Shown: piece after piece, positions 1 to 8,747 of the stretch
Numbering within the stretch: the stretch's first letter is position 1
Layout: every line of letters begins with the position of its first letter
Source of the DNA: Salinactinospora qingdaonensis
Lineage (GTDB): Bacteria > Actinomycetota > Actinomycetes > Streptosporangiales > Streptosporangiaceae
Direction of reading: 5' to 3'
NCBI RefSeq assembly: GCF_039539445.1
Contig: NZ_BAABDD010000010.1
Coordinates: forward strand, 1-64,000
Length of the DNA stretch: 64,000 nucleotides
Made by a program: the position numbers and the translations under genes
Notes under the pieces: model-generated
Seen by the model: the letters and a program-made list of their open reading frames with translations, nothing else
What the model was told of the DNA's origin: nothing
Databases searched by the model: none

Positions 1-157
1 CCGGATACCTCCCTCAGGCGGAAACCGCACCTGAGCCTGGACGACCAAGCGATGAGAAGAAACTGGTGGTGGAGGGTGGTCAACATTCATCCGTCGCCCA
101 GTGGTCCACTTTCGGGCGACGTTGACATCTCCGCTGTAGGTGGACGGTTACCAGTTC

Positions 158-405
158 TTACAGGGGGTAGTGGGCCGTCAAGGTAGAGCTTCGTAGTTGG
201 CCGGTTTGGATGCCGTGGATGAATGCGGTGACTTCTTCGGTGGTGAAGGACAGGGTGGGGGAGTCGGCGGCGGTGGTGGTTATGCGCCTCTCGCCGTCGG
301 GGTGAAGTCGGCCACCAGCGGGGCAGAGGTGGCGGGGCGGTATATCAGGCAACTGTTGGCGCCGGTGCTGAAGCTGGACTTGGTCCACCTACGGCTGGCC
401 ACGGT
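158..405 (-). pseudogene. DUF397 gene remnant (frameshifted)
   Basis: Two pieces of a DUF397 protein lie in different minus-strand frames. The N-terminal piece reads RRWTKSSFSTGANSCL near 390-340, like the family start W-x-K-S-S-x-S. The C-terminal piece reads SPTLSFTTEEVTAFIHGI in another frame and ends at 158. The frame changes near 285-300. DUF397 proteins are small partners of XRE-DUF5753 regulators such as WhiJ, and an intact pair lies just to the right (688-1761). This is probably a decayed second partner. The outer limits are approximate because no intact start remains. Confidence 0.55.
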
Positions 406-687
406 CGGTCTCCTCCAGGATGCCGGGGATGAGGTGGGGCTGCCAGCCCAGCTCTTGGCGAGCCATGAGGGCGGACCGGCTAATAGTGCCCGGAGCACCG
501 CAATATTGAATGGCCAAGGTTACCGGGCCGGCCATAAGCGGGCGGAGCGCCTGGTACCGCTGCCGGGATCGCTGGCATCCGCCTGAGCAGAAGATCACGC
601 ACTGCTTTGTGGCCGAGTCCTCCACCGTGAGCTATTCGGGCGTTGCTGCGCCACTGACGTGTCTAAGAGTTCATCTCGGTTGCGCCG
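406..687. other. Intergenic, no supported gene
   Basis: Short open frames occur on both strands, but none resembles a known family or has a convincing ribosome binding site. It probably holds decayed sequence upstream of the DUF397 remnant. Confidence 0.4.
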
Positions 688-912
688 TTACATGTCGCGT
701 TCGGTGTTTTTGATCGAGGCGATGAAGGTGGCCCAGGCAGGAGTCGGGAAGTCGAGATGGCCCGCGTGGGGGCGTGTTGAGTCGCGGATGGCGTGGTGGT
801 CGGCGGCGTCGGCGACTTCGACGCAGTTGGGGCCGCCGCTGGGGCTGTAGGAGCTCTTGCGCCAGCGGTCGTGTTGGGTGGTGGCGCCTGGGGCGGGTGT
901 GGTCTGGCTCAT
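688..912 (-). CDS. DUF397 domain protein (WhiJ/AbaA-associated)
   Basis: A 74-aa protein with the complete DUF397 signature: WRKSSYSPSGGPNCVEVA near residues 17-34, then a variant of the usual RDSKDP segment (IRDSTRPHAG), and a C-terminal aromatic helix (WATFIASI). In Streptomyces such proteins act with cognate XRE-DUF5753 regulators in developmental control (whiJ and abaA loci); the molecular role is unclear. The start codon directly follows the stop of the regulator upstream, and AAGGAA lies inside the end of that gene. The two should therefore be co-translated. Confidence 0.88.
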   Translation of the reverse strand: MSQTTPAPGATTQHDRWRKSSYSPSGGPNCVEVADAADHHAIRDSTRPHAGHLDFPTPAWATFIASIKNTERDM

Positions 913-1761
913 TTACAGTTCCTTCTCGATGGAGGCGATCAGGGTGATCGTGTCCTCCGTGCTGAGGCTGGCCTGGCGGAGCCGGTCATAGACCGAGACT
1001 AGTTGTTCGGCATCGTCGGTCTCCACATAGAGGGTGCCTGCCGGGCCTGCGGCGTGGGCGATGGTGGGGAAGGGGTCGCTCATTTTGATCAGGGCGAAGC
1101 CGCCGTCGGGGCTGCTGTGCTCGCCGGAGGCGAAGGGTAGGACGTGTAGGTCAATGTTGGGGCGTTGCGCCTGATCGAGGAGGTGATGGAGTTGGTCTTT
1201 CATCACCTGGCGTTGGCCGACCGGGCGGCGTAGTACGGCTTCGTCCATCAGGGCGGTGAGGTGGGCGGGTTCGTCGCGGGTGAGGATTTCTTGGCGGCGC
1301 AGGCGCATCTCGACCCAACGGTTGACCTGTTTGGTGGTGGCGGTGGGGCGAACCGCGCGCAGCCAGGCTTCGGCGTAGGCGGCGGTTTGCAGTAACCCGT
1401 GCACAGGGGTGACGTCGAAGGTCCACAGTCTTTCAGCGCGGTTTTCCAGCCAGACGTAGTCGATGATCCCGCCGGAGAGGTCGTGGCTGTACTTTTCCCA
1501 CCAGCCGGTTTTGGCGACTTCGCCGGTGAGTTGGAGCAGGATGTCGCGCTGGGTTTTGTCTTCGACGCCGTAAAGGTCCATGAGGGCGTAGACATCGCCG
1601 CGTCGGATGGGGTGCACGCCTGATTCGAAGCGGCTCAGGGCGGGAGCGTCGCGTCCCAGGTACTCCGAGGCTTCCTTGAGCGTCATCGCGTTTTGCTCGC
1701 GTAGCTCTTTGAGGAGCTTGCCCAGCCACTGGGCGCGTAGGGTCACCTTGCGCTGCGCCAC
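913..1761 (-). CDS. XRE-family regulator with DUF5753 domain (Scr1/WhiJ type)
   Basis: A 282-aa DNA-binding protein. The N-terminal helix-turn-helix covers about residues 10-65 (MTLKEASEYLGRDAPALSRF is the recognition region). The rest is DUF5753, with family signatures such as GLLQTAAYAEAW and a C-terminal segment on LYVET. The GTG start at 1761 was chosen because GGGAGG sits six bases upstream; an in-frame ATG at 1842 has no such site and adds an unconserved extension. Family members (WhiJ, AbaA ORFs) repress or modulate differentiation with DUF397 partners. Here one intact partner and one decayed partner follow on the same strand. Confidence 0.9.
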   Translation of the reverse strand: MAQRKVTLRAQWLGKLLKELREQNAMTLKEASEYLGRDAPALSRFESGVHPIRRGDVYALMDLYGVEDKTQRDILLQLTGEVAKTGWWEKYSHDLSGGIIDYVWLENRAERLWTFDVTPVHGLLQTAAYAEAWLRAVRPTATTKQVNRWVEMRLRRQEILTRDEPAHLTALMDEAVLRRPVGQRQVMKDQLHHLLDQAQRPNIDLHVLPFASGEHSSPDGGFALIKMSDPFPTIAHAAGPAGTLYVETDDAEQLVSVYDRLRQASLSTEDTITLIASIEKEL

Positions 1762-1971
1762 ACCGAGTCCTCCCGTTAACGATCTACAAAATTGCAAAAC
1801 AATATTGACGCTATGATGAGAGTGTGTCAATCTGAGCAGCACGTGAGCCCCAGCTCACGCGGAGTTCAAGGAACGGCGGCATGACGTGCCGCGAGAGATC
1901 GCCACCCGAGACGCGTGCAATGAGTTGGCGCTCGACCGCGTCCCGGGTGGCCGTTACCGAAGGAGTTTCCG
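1762..1971. promoter_or_regulatory. Divergent promoter region
   Basis: A 210-bp gap between the minus-strand regulator and the plus-strand ATPase-like gene. It contains an A/T-rich patch at about 1785-1820 with TATGAT at 1812-1817, unlike the GC-rich surroundings. This is the natural place for promoters and for the operator of the XRE regulator. I cannot assign -35 boxes with confidence. Confidence 0.4.
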
Positions 1972-2517
1972 ATGCTCGGAAACCAAACCCCCGGTTCTTC
2001 CTGTATACCCCACTCGTCACCGGCCGGCACGGGCGATGTTCCCGCTGGCGTTTCCCCCTGGCCTGGCCCTGAGCATCTGTTCTGTCGGTTGGTTTTGGTG
2101 CAGCGGTGTCGGCCTGCCTGGTTGGCGCGCAAAGAGGCGCGGCTGCTGCTCCACGGCTTCGACATCGCTGAACAGACAGTGCAATCGGTCGAGGAAGCCG
2201 TCACGGAGTTGGCCAGCAACGCCCAACGCCACGCTCCGGCCCCTTGGCAGTTGCGGGTCTATGCCAGCTATGGCTGGCTGTGGTTCGCGCTCTTCGACGC
2301 CGGAGTGGCTTCGCTGGAACAGCTACGACGCCGGGTGCGGGCGGCGATGGGCCCACCCGACCCTCTCGCGATCGGCGGGCGGGGCTTGTTCCTCGTCCAG
2401 TCGGCCTTCAGCCTGATCGTGCGCCCAGCCGTCTCAGAGGTCGGTGGCAGTCCCGGCAAGGAGGTCATGGTCGGGCTTCCTCTGCCCACCGAGGCTTCCC
2501 CCTTACCGGCGGCGTGA
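1972..2517 (+). CDS. RsbW-like ATP-binding protein (HATPase_c_2)
   Basis: A 181-aa protein with a GHKL-type ATPase fold. The N-box is EEAVTELASNAQRHA at about residues 73-87; a D-x-G-type G1 segment (FDAG) and a G2 segment (GGRGLFLVQ) follow. Related proteins are anti-sigma factor kinases (RsbW, SpoIIAB), and similar short proteins are common in whiJ/abaA-type loci. Its lineage next to an XRE-DUF5753/DUF397 pair fits that arrangement. AAGGAG lies six bases before the ATG. The partner (sigma factor or anti-anti-sigma) is not in the window. Confidence 0.8.
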   Translation: MLGNQTPGSSCIPHSSPAGTGDVPAGVSPWPGPEHLFCRLVLVQRCRPAWLARKEARLLLHGFDIAEQTVQSVEEAVTELASNAQRHAPAPWQLRVYASYGWLWFALFDAGVASLEQLRRRVRAAMGPPDPLAIGGRGLFLVQSAFSLIVRPAVSEVGGSPGKEVMVGLPLPTEASPLPAA

Positions 2518-2972
2518 CCAAGGGCCACCCGATTGCTCTAGCGCCGTACTGACACGCTAAGTCCGCCGTGATGAGCGCGCTTGTACAGCGTGACGTCACG
2601 GTCGGGACCCTCCCGGCGGTCGAGGCCCCTGGTTTTGGGGCATGCAGGTTTCTCCTGCCGGGACATCTGTCGTTGTCCGCCCTCGACGATCCACAACTGC
2701 CAACACTGTTGTTGCTGTGCGCGTTCGCTGCGAGGCAGCGTGCCTAGCGCTGAGCCTCGCGGCGATCGCAGCGCGACGCCCCCTATGGCCCTGGCGAGCC
2801 ATGCCCGCTCTCGGGCGCGGCGTTCTGGGCCGAACCGGGGGTTGGCCGCGGCGGCAGGCCCCGGAGCCCATCGCCTCTCGTGAGTGCTCCGGCCGACTCT
2901 GTCCTTCCCCAGTCGGCGCTGCCGCCGTGGCCCTTTCCCTCTCGTGCTGTTGCTGTTTCTAGGAGTCTTTTC
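2518..2972. other. Intergenic, no gene seen
   Basis: About 455 bp without a convincing coding sequence; open frames on both strands have Arg/Pro/Cys-rich translations typical of GC-rich noncoding DNA. The last 30 bases hold the ribosome binding site of the next gene. Confidence 0.5.
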
Positions 2973-4211
2973 GTGTCGTCCGTTGTTCGTTTCCGTCCCG
3001 CCCGTTCGACCGGTCCGTGGCTCACTGCCGCCGGTGGCGAGGGCCCCTACCTGCGCACACTTGAGGGGCGCCGGCTGGTGGATGCCACTGCCGGCGCCGA
3101 CAGCGTTGCCGGCGACCGGGTGCTGCTGGGCTATGACTGGCAGCCGCAGATCAGTGCGGGTCGCTCTCCTCTCCTGCCGGCCCTGCCGCCACCGTGGACT
3201 CGTAGCCAGGAACACCACCTAACCGCCAACCTCAGTGCACTGCTGGGCTGGGACCATGTGGCGTTGGCTCCCAGCGGGGAAACCGCCGCCCAAGCCCTGG
3301 CCAGTATCGGCGAGGCTGGATGGGCCGATCTGTCCTGGCCACCCGGCGCGGCCCTGGCCCTCAACCTCACCGAACTGGCCGATCCCGCGGCCTCCTCCCA
3401 CGCGGTTCCCGTCTCGGAGGCGCGCCCCCGGCTGGCCGGCGCCGAGCATCTGAGTGTGCTTGAGCGGGTCGAACGCGCGCTGCGCCGTGCCCGCCCCGAC
3501 CCCGTCCGCGCGATCATCGTCCACGCCACCACCGCGCTCCCGGTGCCCACCGCGCCCCTGAAGCAGCTACGCCGCTTGTGCCAGGACCACGACGTGATCC
3601 TGGGGTGGGACGAGACCCGCCTCGGACTGGCCCGCAGCGGCACGCCCCTGCTGCTGTCGACCCTCACCGATCCGGAGGATCGGCCCGACATCGCCGCCGT
3701 CGGCGACAGCCTCACCGCCGGCTTCGGCCCACTGGGTGCCCTCCTCGTCGATACTCGCCTGTTGGAGCGAGCGCGTTTCGAAGCCCACGACACCGGCGAC
3801 ATCCACCCCTTGGCCGCCGCTGTCGCCGTCGAGGTGCTCCATGCGATCGCCGACCACGAGTTGGCCCCCAAAGCCATTGCTGATGGCGCTTACCTCCACC
3901 GCGGTCTCACCCAACGCCTCGCCCCGGGCGCTCACGTCCACAGCCAGGGGCTGGATGTGAGCATCCACCCACCCTCGCCGGGCGAGAGCCCGAGCGCGGG
4001 CCGGCGGCTGGCGAGCATCGCCGGCAACCACGGCCTGCGCGTCCGCGCCACCGACGATGGCACGGGCCTGCGGCTCACCCCGCCCCTGACCTGCCGGCGC
4101 CACCACCTCGACACGATCATCGACCTCGTCGCCGCCACCCTCACCCACCCCACCCACGCCTTCCAGTCCTCGCCTGGCCAGGAAGCCGAGCCGCCCGAGA
4201 GCGCCATCTGA
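2973..4211 (+). CDS. Aminotransferase class III-like protein lacking the PLP lysine
   Basis: A 412-aa protein with the class III aminotransferase (fold type I) layout. The N-terminus has LRTLEGRRLVDATAG, as in this family. A phosphate-binding-like SGETAAQALA follows near residue 100, and ILGWDETRLGLARSG aligns with the segment carrying the Asp that contacts the pyridine nitrogen. Where active enzymes read LGK-x-L-x-x-G-x-x-P-L-G-A, this one reads VGDSLTAGFGPLGA, so the Schiff-base lysine position holds Asp. It may be a non-catalytic homologue. The GTG at 2973 has AGGAG eight bases upstream; longer in-frame starts lack this. It sits alone between the WhiJ-type locus and the Tad operon. Confidence 0.7.
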   Translation: MSSVVRFRPARSTGPWLTAAGGEGPYLRTLEGRRLVDATAGADSVAGDRVLLGYDWQPQISAGRSPLLPALPPPWTRSQEHHLTANLSALLGWDHVALAPSGETAAQALASIGEAGWADLSWPPGAALALNLTELADPAASSHAVPVSEARPRLAGAEHLSVLERVERALRRARPDPVRAIIVHATTALPVPTAPLKQLRRLCQDHDVILGWDETRLGLARSGTPLLLSTLTDPEDRPDIAAVGDSLTAGFGPLGALLVDTRLLERARFEAHDTGDIHPLAAAVAVEVLHAIADHELAPKAIADGAYLHRGLTQRLAPGAHVHSQGLDVSIHPPSPGESPSAGRRLASIAGNHGLRVRATDDGTGLRLTPPLTCRRHHLDTIIDLVAATLTHPTHAFQSSPGQEAEPPESAI

Positions 4212-4501
4212 ACAACAGCAGCCACCACGTGACAGAAACCATCGTTGGGGCTCGCCTACGGTTGCAGCGCCCCATCCTCGAAACAGCCGCAGGCTTTTCA
4301 TCAAGGAAGGCGTCCTATTTATAGAGCTTTCCCCTGCGGTAACTTCACGGTCACTTTCATAGCTGTCTGGTCTTACTTGTCGGTTAGTTCGTTGTTTTCG
4401 GCTGGTGCGTTTTTGGTGTTCCCTTGGCCGTAATGGCTGTGCGTACTAGCGTCGTTACTCCATACCGGACGTGAGGTTGAGTGCGCGTCGTGGGGATATA
4501 G
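4212..4501. promoter_or_regulatory. Upstream region of the Tad pilus operon
   Basis: A 290-bp spacer, relatively A/T-rich between about 4300 and 4400 (for example CTATTTATAG near 4314). It is the only sizeable gap before the run of close genes from 4502 to 14647, so the operon promoter should be here. No clear -35/-10 pair can be assigned by eye. Confidence 0.4.
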
Positions 4502-5047
4502 ATGGCTGTCGTGCATCGGGGCGCCGCAGCGATCTGTGGCGCTGTAGTGGCTATGGTGGCAGCGAGTTGTACGCCGACAGGGCCTGACCGTTCTGCCCCG
4601 TCGCCTCCTCCCTCTCCCTCTTTTCCAGAGCCTTCGTCGAGCGCTCCGCAGACGGCGGAGGAAGCCGCGCTGGCGGCCTATGAGGGCATGTGGGCAGTAG
4701 TGGTTGATGCATCCCATGATGGGGTGACCGAGCCGCCCGAGCTTGGTGACTATGCCCAGGGGCAGGCGCACGCCCTCATGGTGCAGGCGCTGGAAAGCGC
4801 GGCCGAGGAAGGCGTGACTTATTCCGGTGATCCGGTCTTGAACCCGGAAGTCATATCCCTGGCCCCCGAAGAGAACCCCACCACCGCGGACATCGAGGAT
4901 TGCGCCGACGGCTCGGCCTGGATCCCTGCCGAGAACCGGACGGATTCGCAGATTAAGCCGCGTCGGATCGAGGCCACGGCTTCATATGACGGGCTGGTGT
5001 GGCGGGTCAGCGAGATGCGGATCTGGGAGCCCGGCTCATGCGACTGA
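4502..5047 (+). CDS. Predicted lipoprotein of the Tad operon
   Basis: A 181-aa protein with a lipoprotein signal: a short N-region, a hydrophobic stretch and the lipobox VAASC with Cys at about residue 23. A Pro/Ser-rich linker follows (about 28-50), then a compact acidic domain with Cys near 139 and at the C-terminus. It should be anchored to the outer face of the membrane. I do not recognise the domain. It overlaps the next gene by 10 bp, so it belongs to the pilus operon and may help surface assembly. GGGGA precedes the ATG. Confidence 0.75.
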   Translation: MAVVHRGAAAICGAVVAMVAASCTPTGPDRSAPSPPPSPSFPEPSSSAPQTAEEAALAAYEGMWAVVVDASHDGVTEPPELGDYAQGQAHALMVQALESAAEEGVTYSGDPVLNPEVISLAPEENPTTADIEDCADGSAWIPAENRTDSQIKPRRIEATASYDGLVWRVSEMRIWEPGSCD

Positions 5048-5880
5048 TCACGCACCGTGGAGGGATATCCGCAAGCTTGGTGGCGGCGTGTGTCCTCACG
5101 CCATTGGGGGTGGCGGCAGCGGATGCGCAGGACTTCTTCGGCCGGGCCGAGTGTGGTTCTTCGGGTGGACCCGGCTGTGAGGTGTCGGCGTATTCCGGGG
5201 ACGAGGAGCCCGGTACGCCGGGGCGTTCGCGCGAAGAGGCTGGTGGGGACGTGGCGGATTCGCAAGACTCGGCGGCCGAGGACGACGATGCCGTTCTCAC
5301 TGGCGAGTCGGAGTGTGAGGCCGACCCGTTGTGCTCGGTGATCGGTGGGGCCGCAGCCGAAGCCGAAACGGCGGAGGTGGCCGCGGTGGATCCGGCGGCG
5401 GTGGCCGACGATGCCCGTGACTCGTTGCGCCTTCCCCCACCCCGACTGGCGGCCTCGCCGCCCTTGGACCAGCCAGTGCTGGTGCGGGTGCCCATGTGGC
5501 TGTGGGTGGGCGAGGAGACCTGGCGGGCGCACTCGGCCCGAGCCGCCGTGCCGGGCGGAGCGGTCTCGGTCACCGCCACACCGGTGCGGGCGCACTGGGC
5601 GATGGGCGATGGCACCACGGTTGCCTGCGCGGGGCCGGGGGTGGCCTACAACCCGCAGGTCCATGATCCGGCGGCGGCCTCACCCGCCTGTGGCCACACC
5701 TACACCCGCGCCTCGGCCGGGCAGCCGCAGGGGACCTACGCGCTGGGAGTAGAGGTCACCTGGGCGGTTAGCTGGCAGTCCTCCGACGGCGGAGGCGGCA
5801 CGCTCGACCCGCTGGTGACCGCGGCCGGCGCCGAGGTCGAAGTCGTCGAATCCCAGGCGCTGGTGGAGACGACGAGCTAG
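5038..5880 (+). CDS. Secreted protein of the Tad operon, unknown function
   Basis: A 280-aa protein with an N-terminal signal peptide (about 1-30; Ala-rich h-region). An acidic, low-complexity part with several Cys follows (35-120). The C-terminal domain (about 145-270) is rich in beta-type residues and contains VRVPMWLWV and a WAMGDGTTVACAGPG segment that resembles PKD-like surface domains. The ATG at 5038 lies inside the end of the lipoprotein gene, which suggests translational coupling. It is likely exported and may form part of the pilus base or surface. No enzyme motif is visible. Confidence 0.7.
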   Translation: MRLITHRGGISASLVAACVLTPLGVAAADAQDFFGRAECGSSGGPGCEVSAYSGDEEPGTPGRSREEAGGDVADSQDSAAEDDDAVLTGESECEADPLCSVIGGAAAEAETAEVAAVDPAAVADDARDSLRLPPPRLAASPPLDQPVLVRVPMWLWVGEETWRAHSARAAVPGGAVSVTATPVRAHWAMGDGTTVACAGPGVAYNPQVHDPAAASPACGHTYTRASAGQPQGTYALGVEVTWAVSWQSSDGGGGTLDPLVTAAGAEVEVVESQALVETTS

Positions 5881-5920
5881 GTAATGACGTCCTGAACTGC
5901 ATGGAGGGAGTTCAGGCCAG

Positions 5921-6643
5921 ATGGCAGGAGTAACGGATAGAACAACCGCCCCCCGCCGGTCCGACAATGTGAGCAACGGCCAGGCGCCGGTGCGGCTGCT
6001 GGGGACCGGGATGCGCCGATGGCGTTGGCTGGCGGTTGGCGTCGGACTGATGGCGCTGGGGGCGATGGCGGTCGTGGTGGCTCTGGGGCAGGTGGATCAG
6101 CGCAGCGGGGTCGTCGCAGCGGCCCGCGACCTTCCGGCTGGCCATGTGGTGACCGCGGGGGATCTGCGCGTGGTCGATATCGCCGGGGGAGAAGAGTTGG
6201 CGGCGGTGCCCAGTGCGCGACTGGACCGGATGGTGGGCCAGACGGTGCTACGGCCCGTGGCACAGGGAGCGCTGCTCACGCAGGCAGCCGTGGGAACGGC
6301 GGCGGAGCATCCTGGAGAGGGGAAGGCTGTGGTCGGGGCCGCTTTGGCCACGAACCAGTTTCCCGCCTCGCTGCGGGCGGGTGCGCCGGTGTCGGTGGTG
6401 ATCACCGGTGGCGCTGTGCAGGCTGGGCAGGCCACCCCCGCAGCGGGAGAGGCCGCGGCGCCAGCGGGTTCGCCGAAGGCGGTGGCCGGACGGGTTCAGT
6501 CGATCATCCCTCCAGGTGAGACGGGTAGCGGCAGTTCGCGGGTGGAGTTGGTCGTGGACGCCGGCGATGCGGCCATGGTGGCTCGGGCGGCGGCGGCCAA
6601 GAGCCTGAGCGTGGTCGAGGTGTCCCCGCGAGGAGAGCAGTGA
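5921..6643 (+). CDS. cpaB: SAF-domain pilus assembly protein (CpaB/RcpC-like)
   Basis: A 240-aa membrane protein. Residues 1-30 are basic, a transmembrane segment spans about 36-56, and a SAF domain follows (AARDLPAGHVVTAGDLRVVD at about 66-85). CpaB/RcpC proteins belong to Tad pilus systems and are thought to act at the cell envelope. The C-terminal part contains a second conserved stretch (SSRVELVVDAGDA). It is followed with a TGATG overlap by the TadZ-like gene, as expected in a Tad operon. The symbol is by analogy with Caulobacter. Confidence 0.8.
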   Translation: MAGVTDRTTAPRRSDNVSNGQAPVRLLGTGMRRWRWLAVGVGLMALGAMAVVVALGQVDQRSGVVAAARDLPAGHVVTAGDLRVVDIAGGEELAAVPSARLDRMVGQTVLRPVAQGALLTQAAVGTAAEHPGEGKAVVGAALATNQFPASLRAGAPVSVVITGGAVQAGQATPAAGEAAAPAGSPKAVAGRVQSIIPPGETGSGSSRVELVVDAGDAAMVARAAAAKSLSVVEVSPRGEQ

Positions 6644-7389
6644 TGCGCACGGTCGCGCTGTTTTCGCTGTCTGGAGCGCCGGGAGTGACCACGCTGGGGT
6701 TGGCGCTGGCCGCGATGTGGCCACGCGAGGTGCCTACGGTGCTGGTGGAGGCTGATGCCAGCGGTGGGGATGTGGCCGCGTGGCGGCGTATGCCGATTGC
6801 GCCCGGGCTGGTGGAGCTGGCCGCAGCGGCGCGCCCCGAGGGGCTCCACAGCCAGCCGCCGGATCTGTTTCGCCACACTCAGGTATTGGCCGGTGGCCAA
6901 CGGGTGTGCGTGGCGCCGGTCACCGCCGGCCGTGCGAACGGGGTGGTGAGCATGGTGGCCCAGCATCCCGGCGTGCTGGCCCCGGCCGTGGACTCCCTGG
7001 TGGTGCTGGATTTGGGCCGGTTGATGCCGCGTTCGGCGGCGGCCTACCTGGCTGCCGCCGCGGACGTGGCCCTGTTGGTCACCACCGACGAGCAGGCCCA
7101 ACTCAAGCGAGCAAACGAAGTTGCCCAGGTGCTGGGCGCCAAGATGGCTCGGCTGGGGCTGGTGGTCATCGGAGACCGCGAAAGTGGTGGCGAGATCGCG
7201 CGGGCGATGACGAGGCCGGTGTGGGCCCGCATCGGTTATGACCGGCGGGGCGCGGAGTTCATGCGCGGTCACCAGCGCCTGCGCCGTCCCCATCGTCGTC
7301 CGCTGTTGGCGGGAGCGCAGCGGCTGGCTGATGCCCTGCTTGCCCAGGACACCCAGCAACCGGTCCGCAATATGGGGGGAGAGGCATGA
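6643..7389 (+). CDS. TadZ/CpaE-like ParA-family protein
   Basis: A P-loop protein of the MinD/ParA group, about 248 aa. The N-terminal nucleotide loop reads SGAPGVTT, so the usual KGGxGKT lysines are absent; this degenerate form is common among TadZ-like proteins, which localise pili. Further conserved parts are VLVEADASGGD (about 31-41) and a VVLDLGR strand near 125. A GTG at 6640 directly before the ATG is an alternative start. It overlaps the genes on both sides. It probably positions the pilus machine, with weak or no ATP hydrolysis. Confidence 0.75.
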   Translation: MRTVALFSLSGAPGVTTLGLALAAMWPREVPTVLVEADASGGDVAAWRRMPIAPGLVELAAAARPEGLHSQPPDLFRHTQVLAGGQRVCVAPVTAGRANGVVSMVAQHPGVLAPAVDSLVVLDLGRLMPRSAAAYLAAAADVALLVTTDEQAQLKRANEVAQVLGAKMARLGLVVIGDRESGGEIARAMTRPVWARIGYDRRGAEFMRGHQRLRRPHRRPLLAGAQRLADALLAQDTQQPVRNMGGEA

Positions 7390-8747
7390 TCCAAGCCGAG
7401 ACCTTCGCGGTCACCGAGCCCACCACGGGTGTCGATCCTGAGTATGCGGCGGCGATCACCCAATGGACCCGGTATGTGGCCGGTGAGGTGAGGAGCCGCC
7501 TCAGCGCGCAGGTGGACTCCTCGGGCGCATCACTGGCCGGCCGAGACTACCGTGAGCAGGCCGAACGGGCGATTCGCCAGGTGTTGGACGAGGCCGCCCA
7601 GCACGCTTTGGCCCACGGCCGGGCGGTGCTGGATGGCCCCAGCGAGCAGGTGGTCACACGCCGGGTGCTGGCCCAGGTGTGTGGACTGGGGCCGCTCCAG
7701 GAACTCCTCGACGAGCCCGAGATCGAGAACATCAACCTCACCGGCACCCAGGTGTGGGTGCGCTACGCCGACGGGCGCCGCGAACAACGTTCTCCCATCG
7801 TGTCCAGCGGTCAGGAGTTGGTGGCGCTGGTGCGCCGCATCGCCGCCGAGTCTCCGGCGGGGGAGCGGCGTTTCGACCCGGCCGCGCCGATCCTGGATAT
7901 GCCGTTGGCCGATGGTTCCCGGTTGAACGCGGTGATGGAGGTCGCCCACGCTCCGGCGGTCTCGATCCGGCGCCACCGTCACCGCACCACTACCTTGGCC
8001 GAACTGGCCGAGGCCGCCACTGTGGACGACACCCTCGTGGGGCTGCTGCGGGCGGCGGTGCGGGCCCGGCGCAACATCGTCATCACCGGCGGCACCGGGG
8101 CGGGCAAGACCACACTGCTACGCGCACTGGCCACAGAGATCCCCGCCTCGGAGCGCATCGTCACCGTGGAGGACGTCGCCGAGCTCGCCTTAGAACGCGA
8201 CCGCAGCGCCCACCCCGACTGTGTGGCGCTGCACGCGCGCCCGGCCAACGTCGAGGGCGCCGGCGAGATCACGGTTGCCGACCTGGTGCGTGCCGCGCTG
8301 CGGATGTCGCCGGACCGGGTGATCGTGGGCGAGACCCGCGGCAGCGAGACCGTGCCGCTGCTCAACGCGATGTCACAGGGCAACGACGGCTCGCTGACGA
8401 CCCTGCACGCGGCCTCCTCGGAAGGCGCCTTCACCAAGATCGGTGCCTACGCCACCCAAAGCAGCGAACGCCTCCCGCTGGAGGCCAGCGCGCTACTGAC
8501 CGCGGCGGCGGTGCACCTGGTCGTGCACCTTTCCGCCACCCCACAGGGGGAGCGGATGGTCACCAGCGTGCGCGAGGTGGTCGGGGCCGAAGGCCAGCGG
8601 GTGACCTCCAACGAGATCTACTGCCGCGACCACGACGGGACGGTGCGAACAGCCGCACCGCCGAGCCCCGACATGCTCGACGCGCTCGTCCACGGCGGGC
8701 TCGACCCGGCCCGGCTGCTGCAGGCCGGCGAGGGGAGCGCACCGTGA
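7386..8747 (+). CDS. tadA: Tad pilus secretion ATPase TadA/CpaF
   Basis: A 453-aa type II/IV secretion ATPase that powers Flp pilus assembly at the inner membrane. The N-terminal domain has the usual GPLQELLDEPEIENINL segment. The Walker A motif GGTGAGKTTLL lies at about residues 235-245. The Asp box (IVTVEDVAEL), Walker B/His-box region (RVIVGETRGSE) and SLTTLHAASS are all intact. Length matches the actinobacterial CpaF family. It overlaps the TadZ-like gene and tadB by 4 bp each, so the set is translationally coupled. Confidence 0.93.
   Translation: MIQAETFAVTEPTTGVDPEYAAAITQWTRYVAGEVRSRLSAQVDSSGASLAGRDYREQAERAIRQVLDEAAQHALAHGRAVLDGPSEQVVTRRVLAQVCGLGPLQELLDEPEIENINLTGTQVWVRYADGRREQRSPIVSSGQELVALVRRIAAESPAGERRFDPAAPILDMPLADGSRLNAVMEVAHAPAVSIRRHRHRTTTLAELAEAATVDDTLVGLLRAAVRARRNIVITGGTGAGKTTLLRALATEIPASERIVTVEDVAELALERDRSAHPDCVALHARPANVEGAGEITVADLVRAALRMSPDRVIVGETRGSETVPLLNAMSQGNDGSLTTLHAASSEGAFTKIGAYATQSSERLPLEASALLTAAAVHLVVHLSATPQGERMVTSVREVVGAEGQRVTSNEIYCRDHDGTVRTAAPPSPDMLDALVHGGLDPARLLQAGEGSAP

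Noticed and set aside
389..625. A 78-codon minus-strand open frame next to the DUF397 remnant
   Set aside because: Contains a plausible helix (ALMARQELGWQPHLIPGIL), but I could not link it to any family and it has no clear start.
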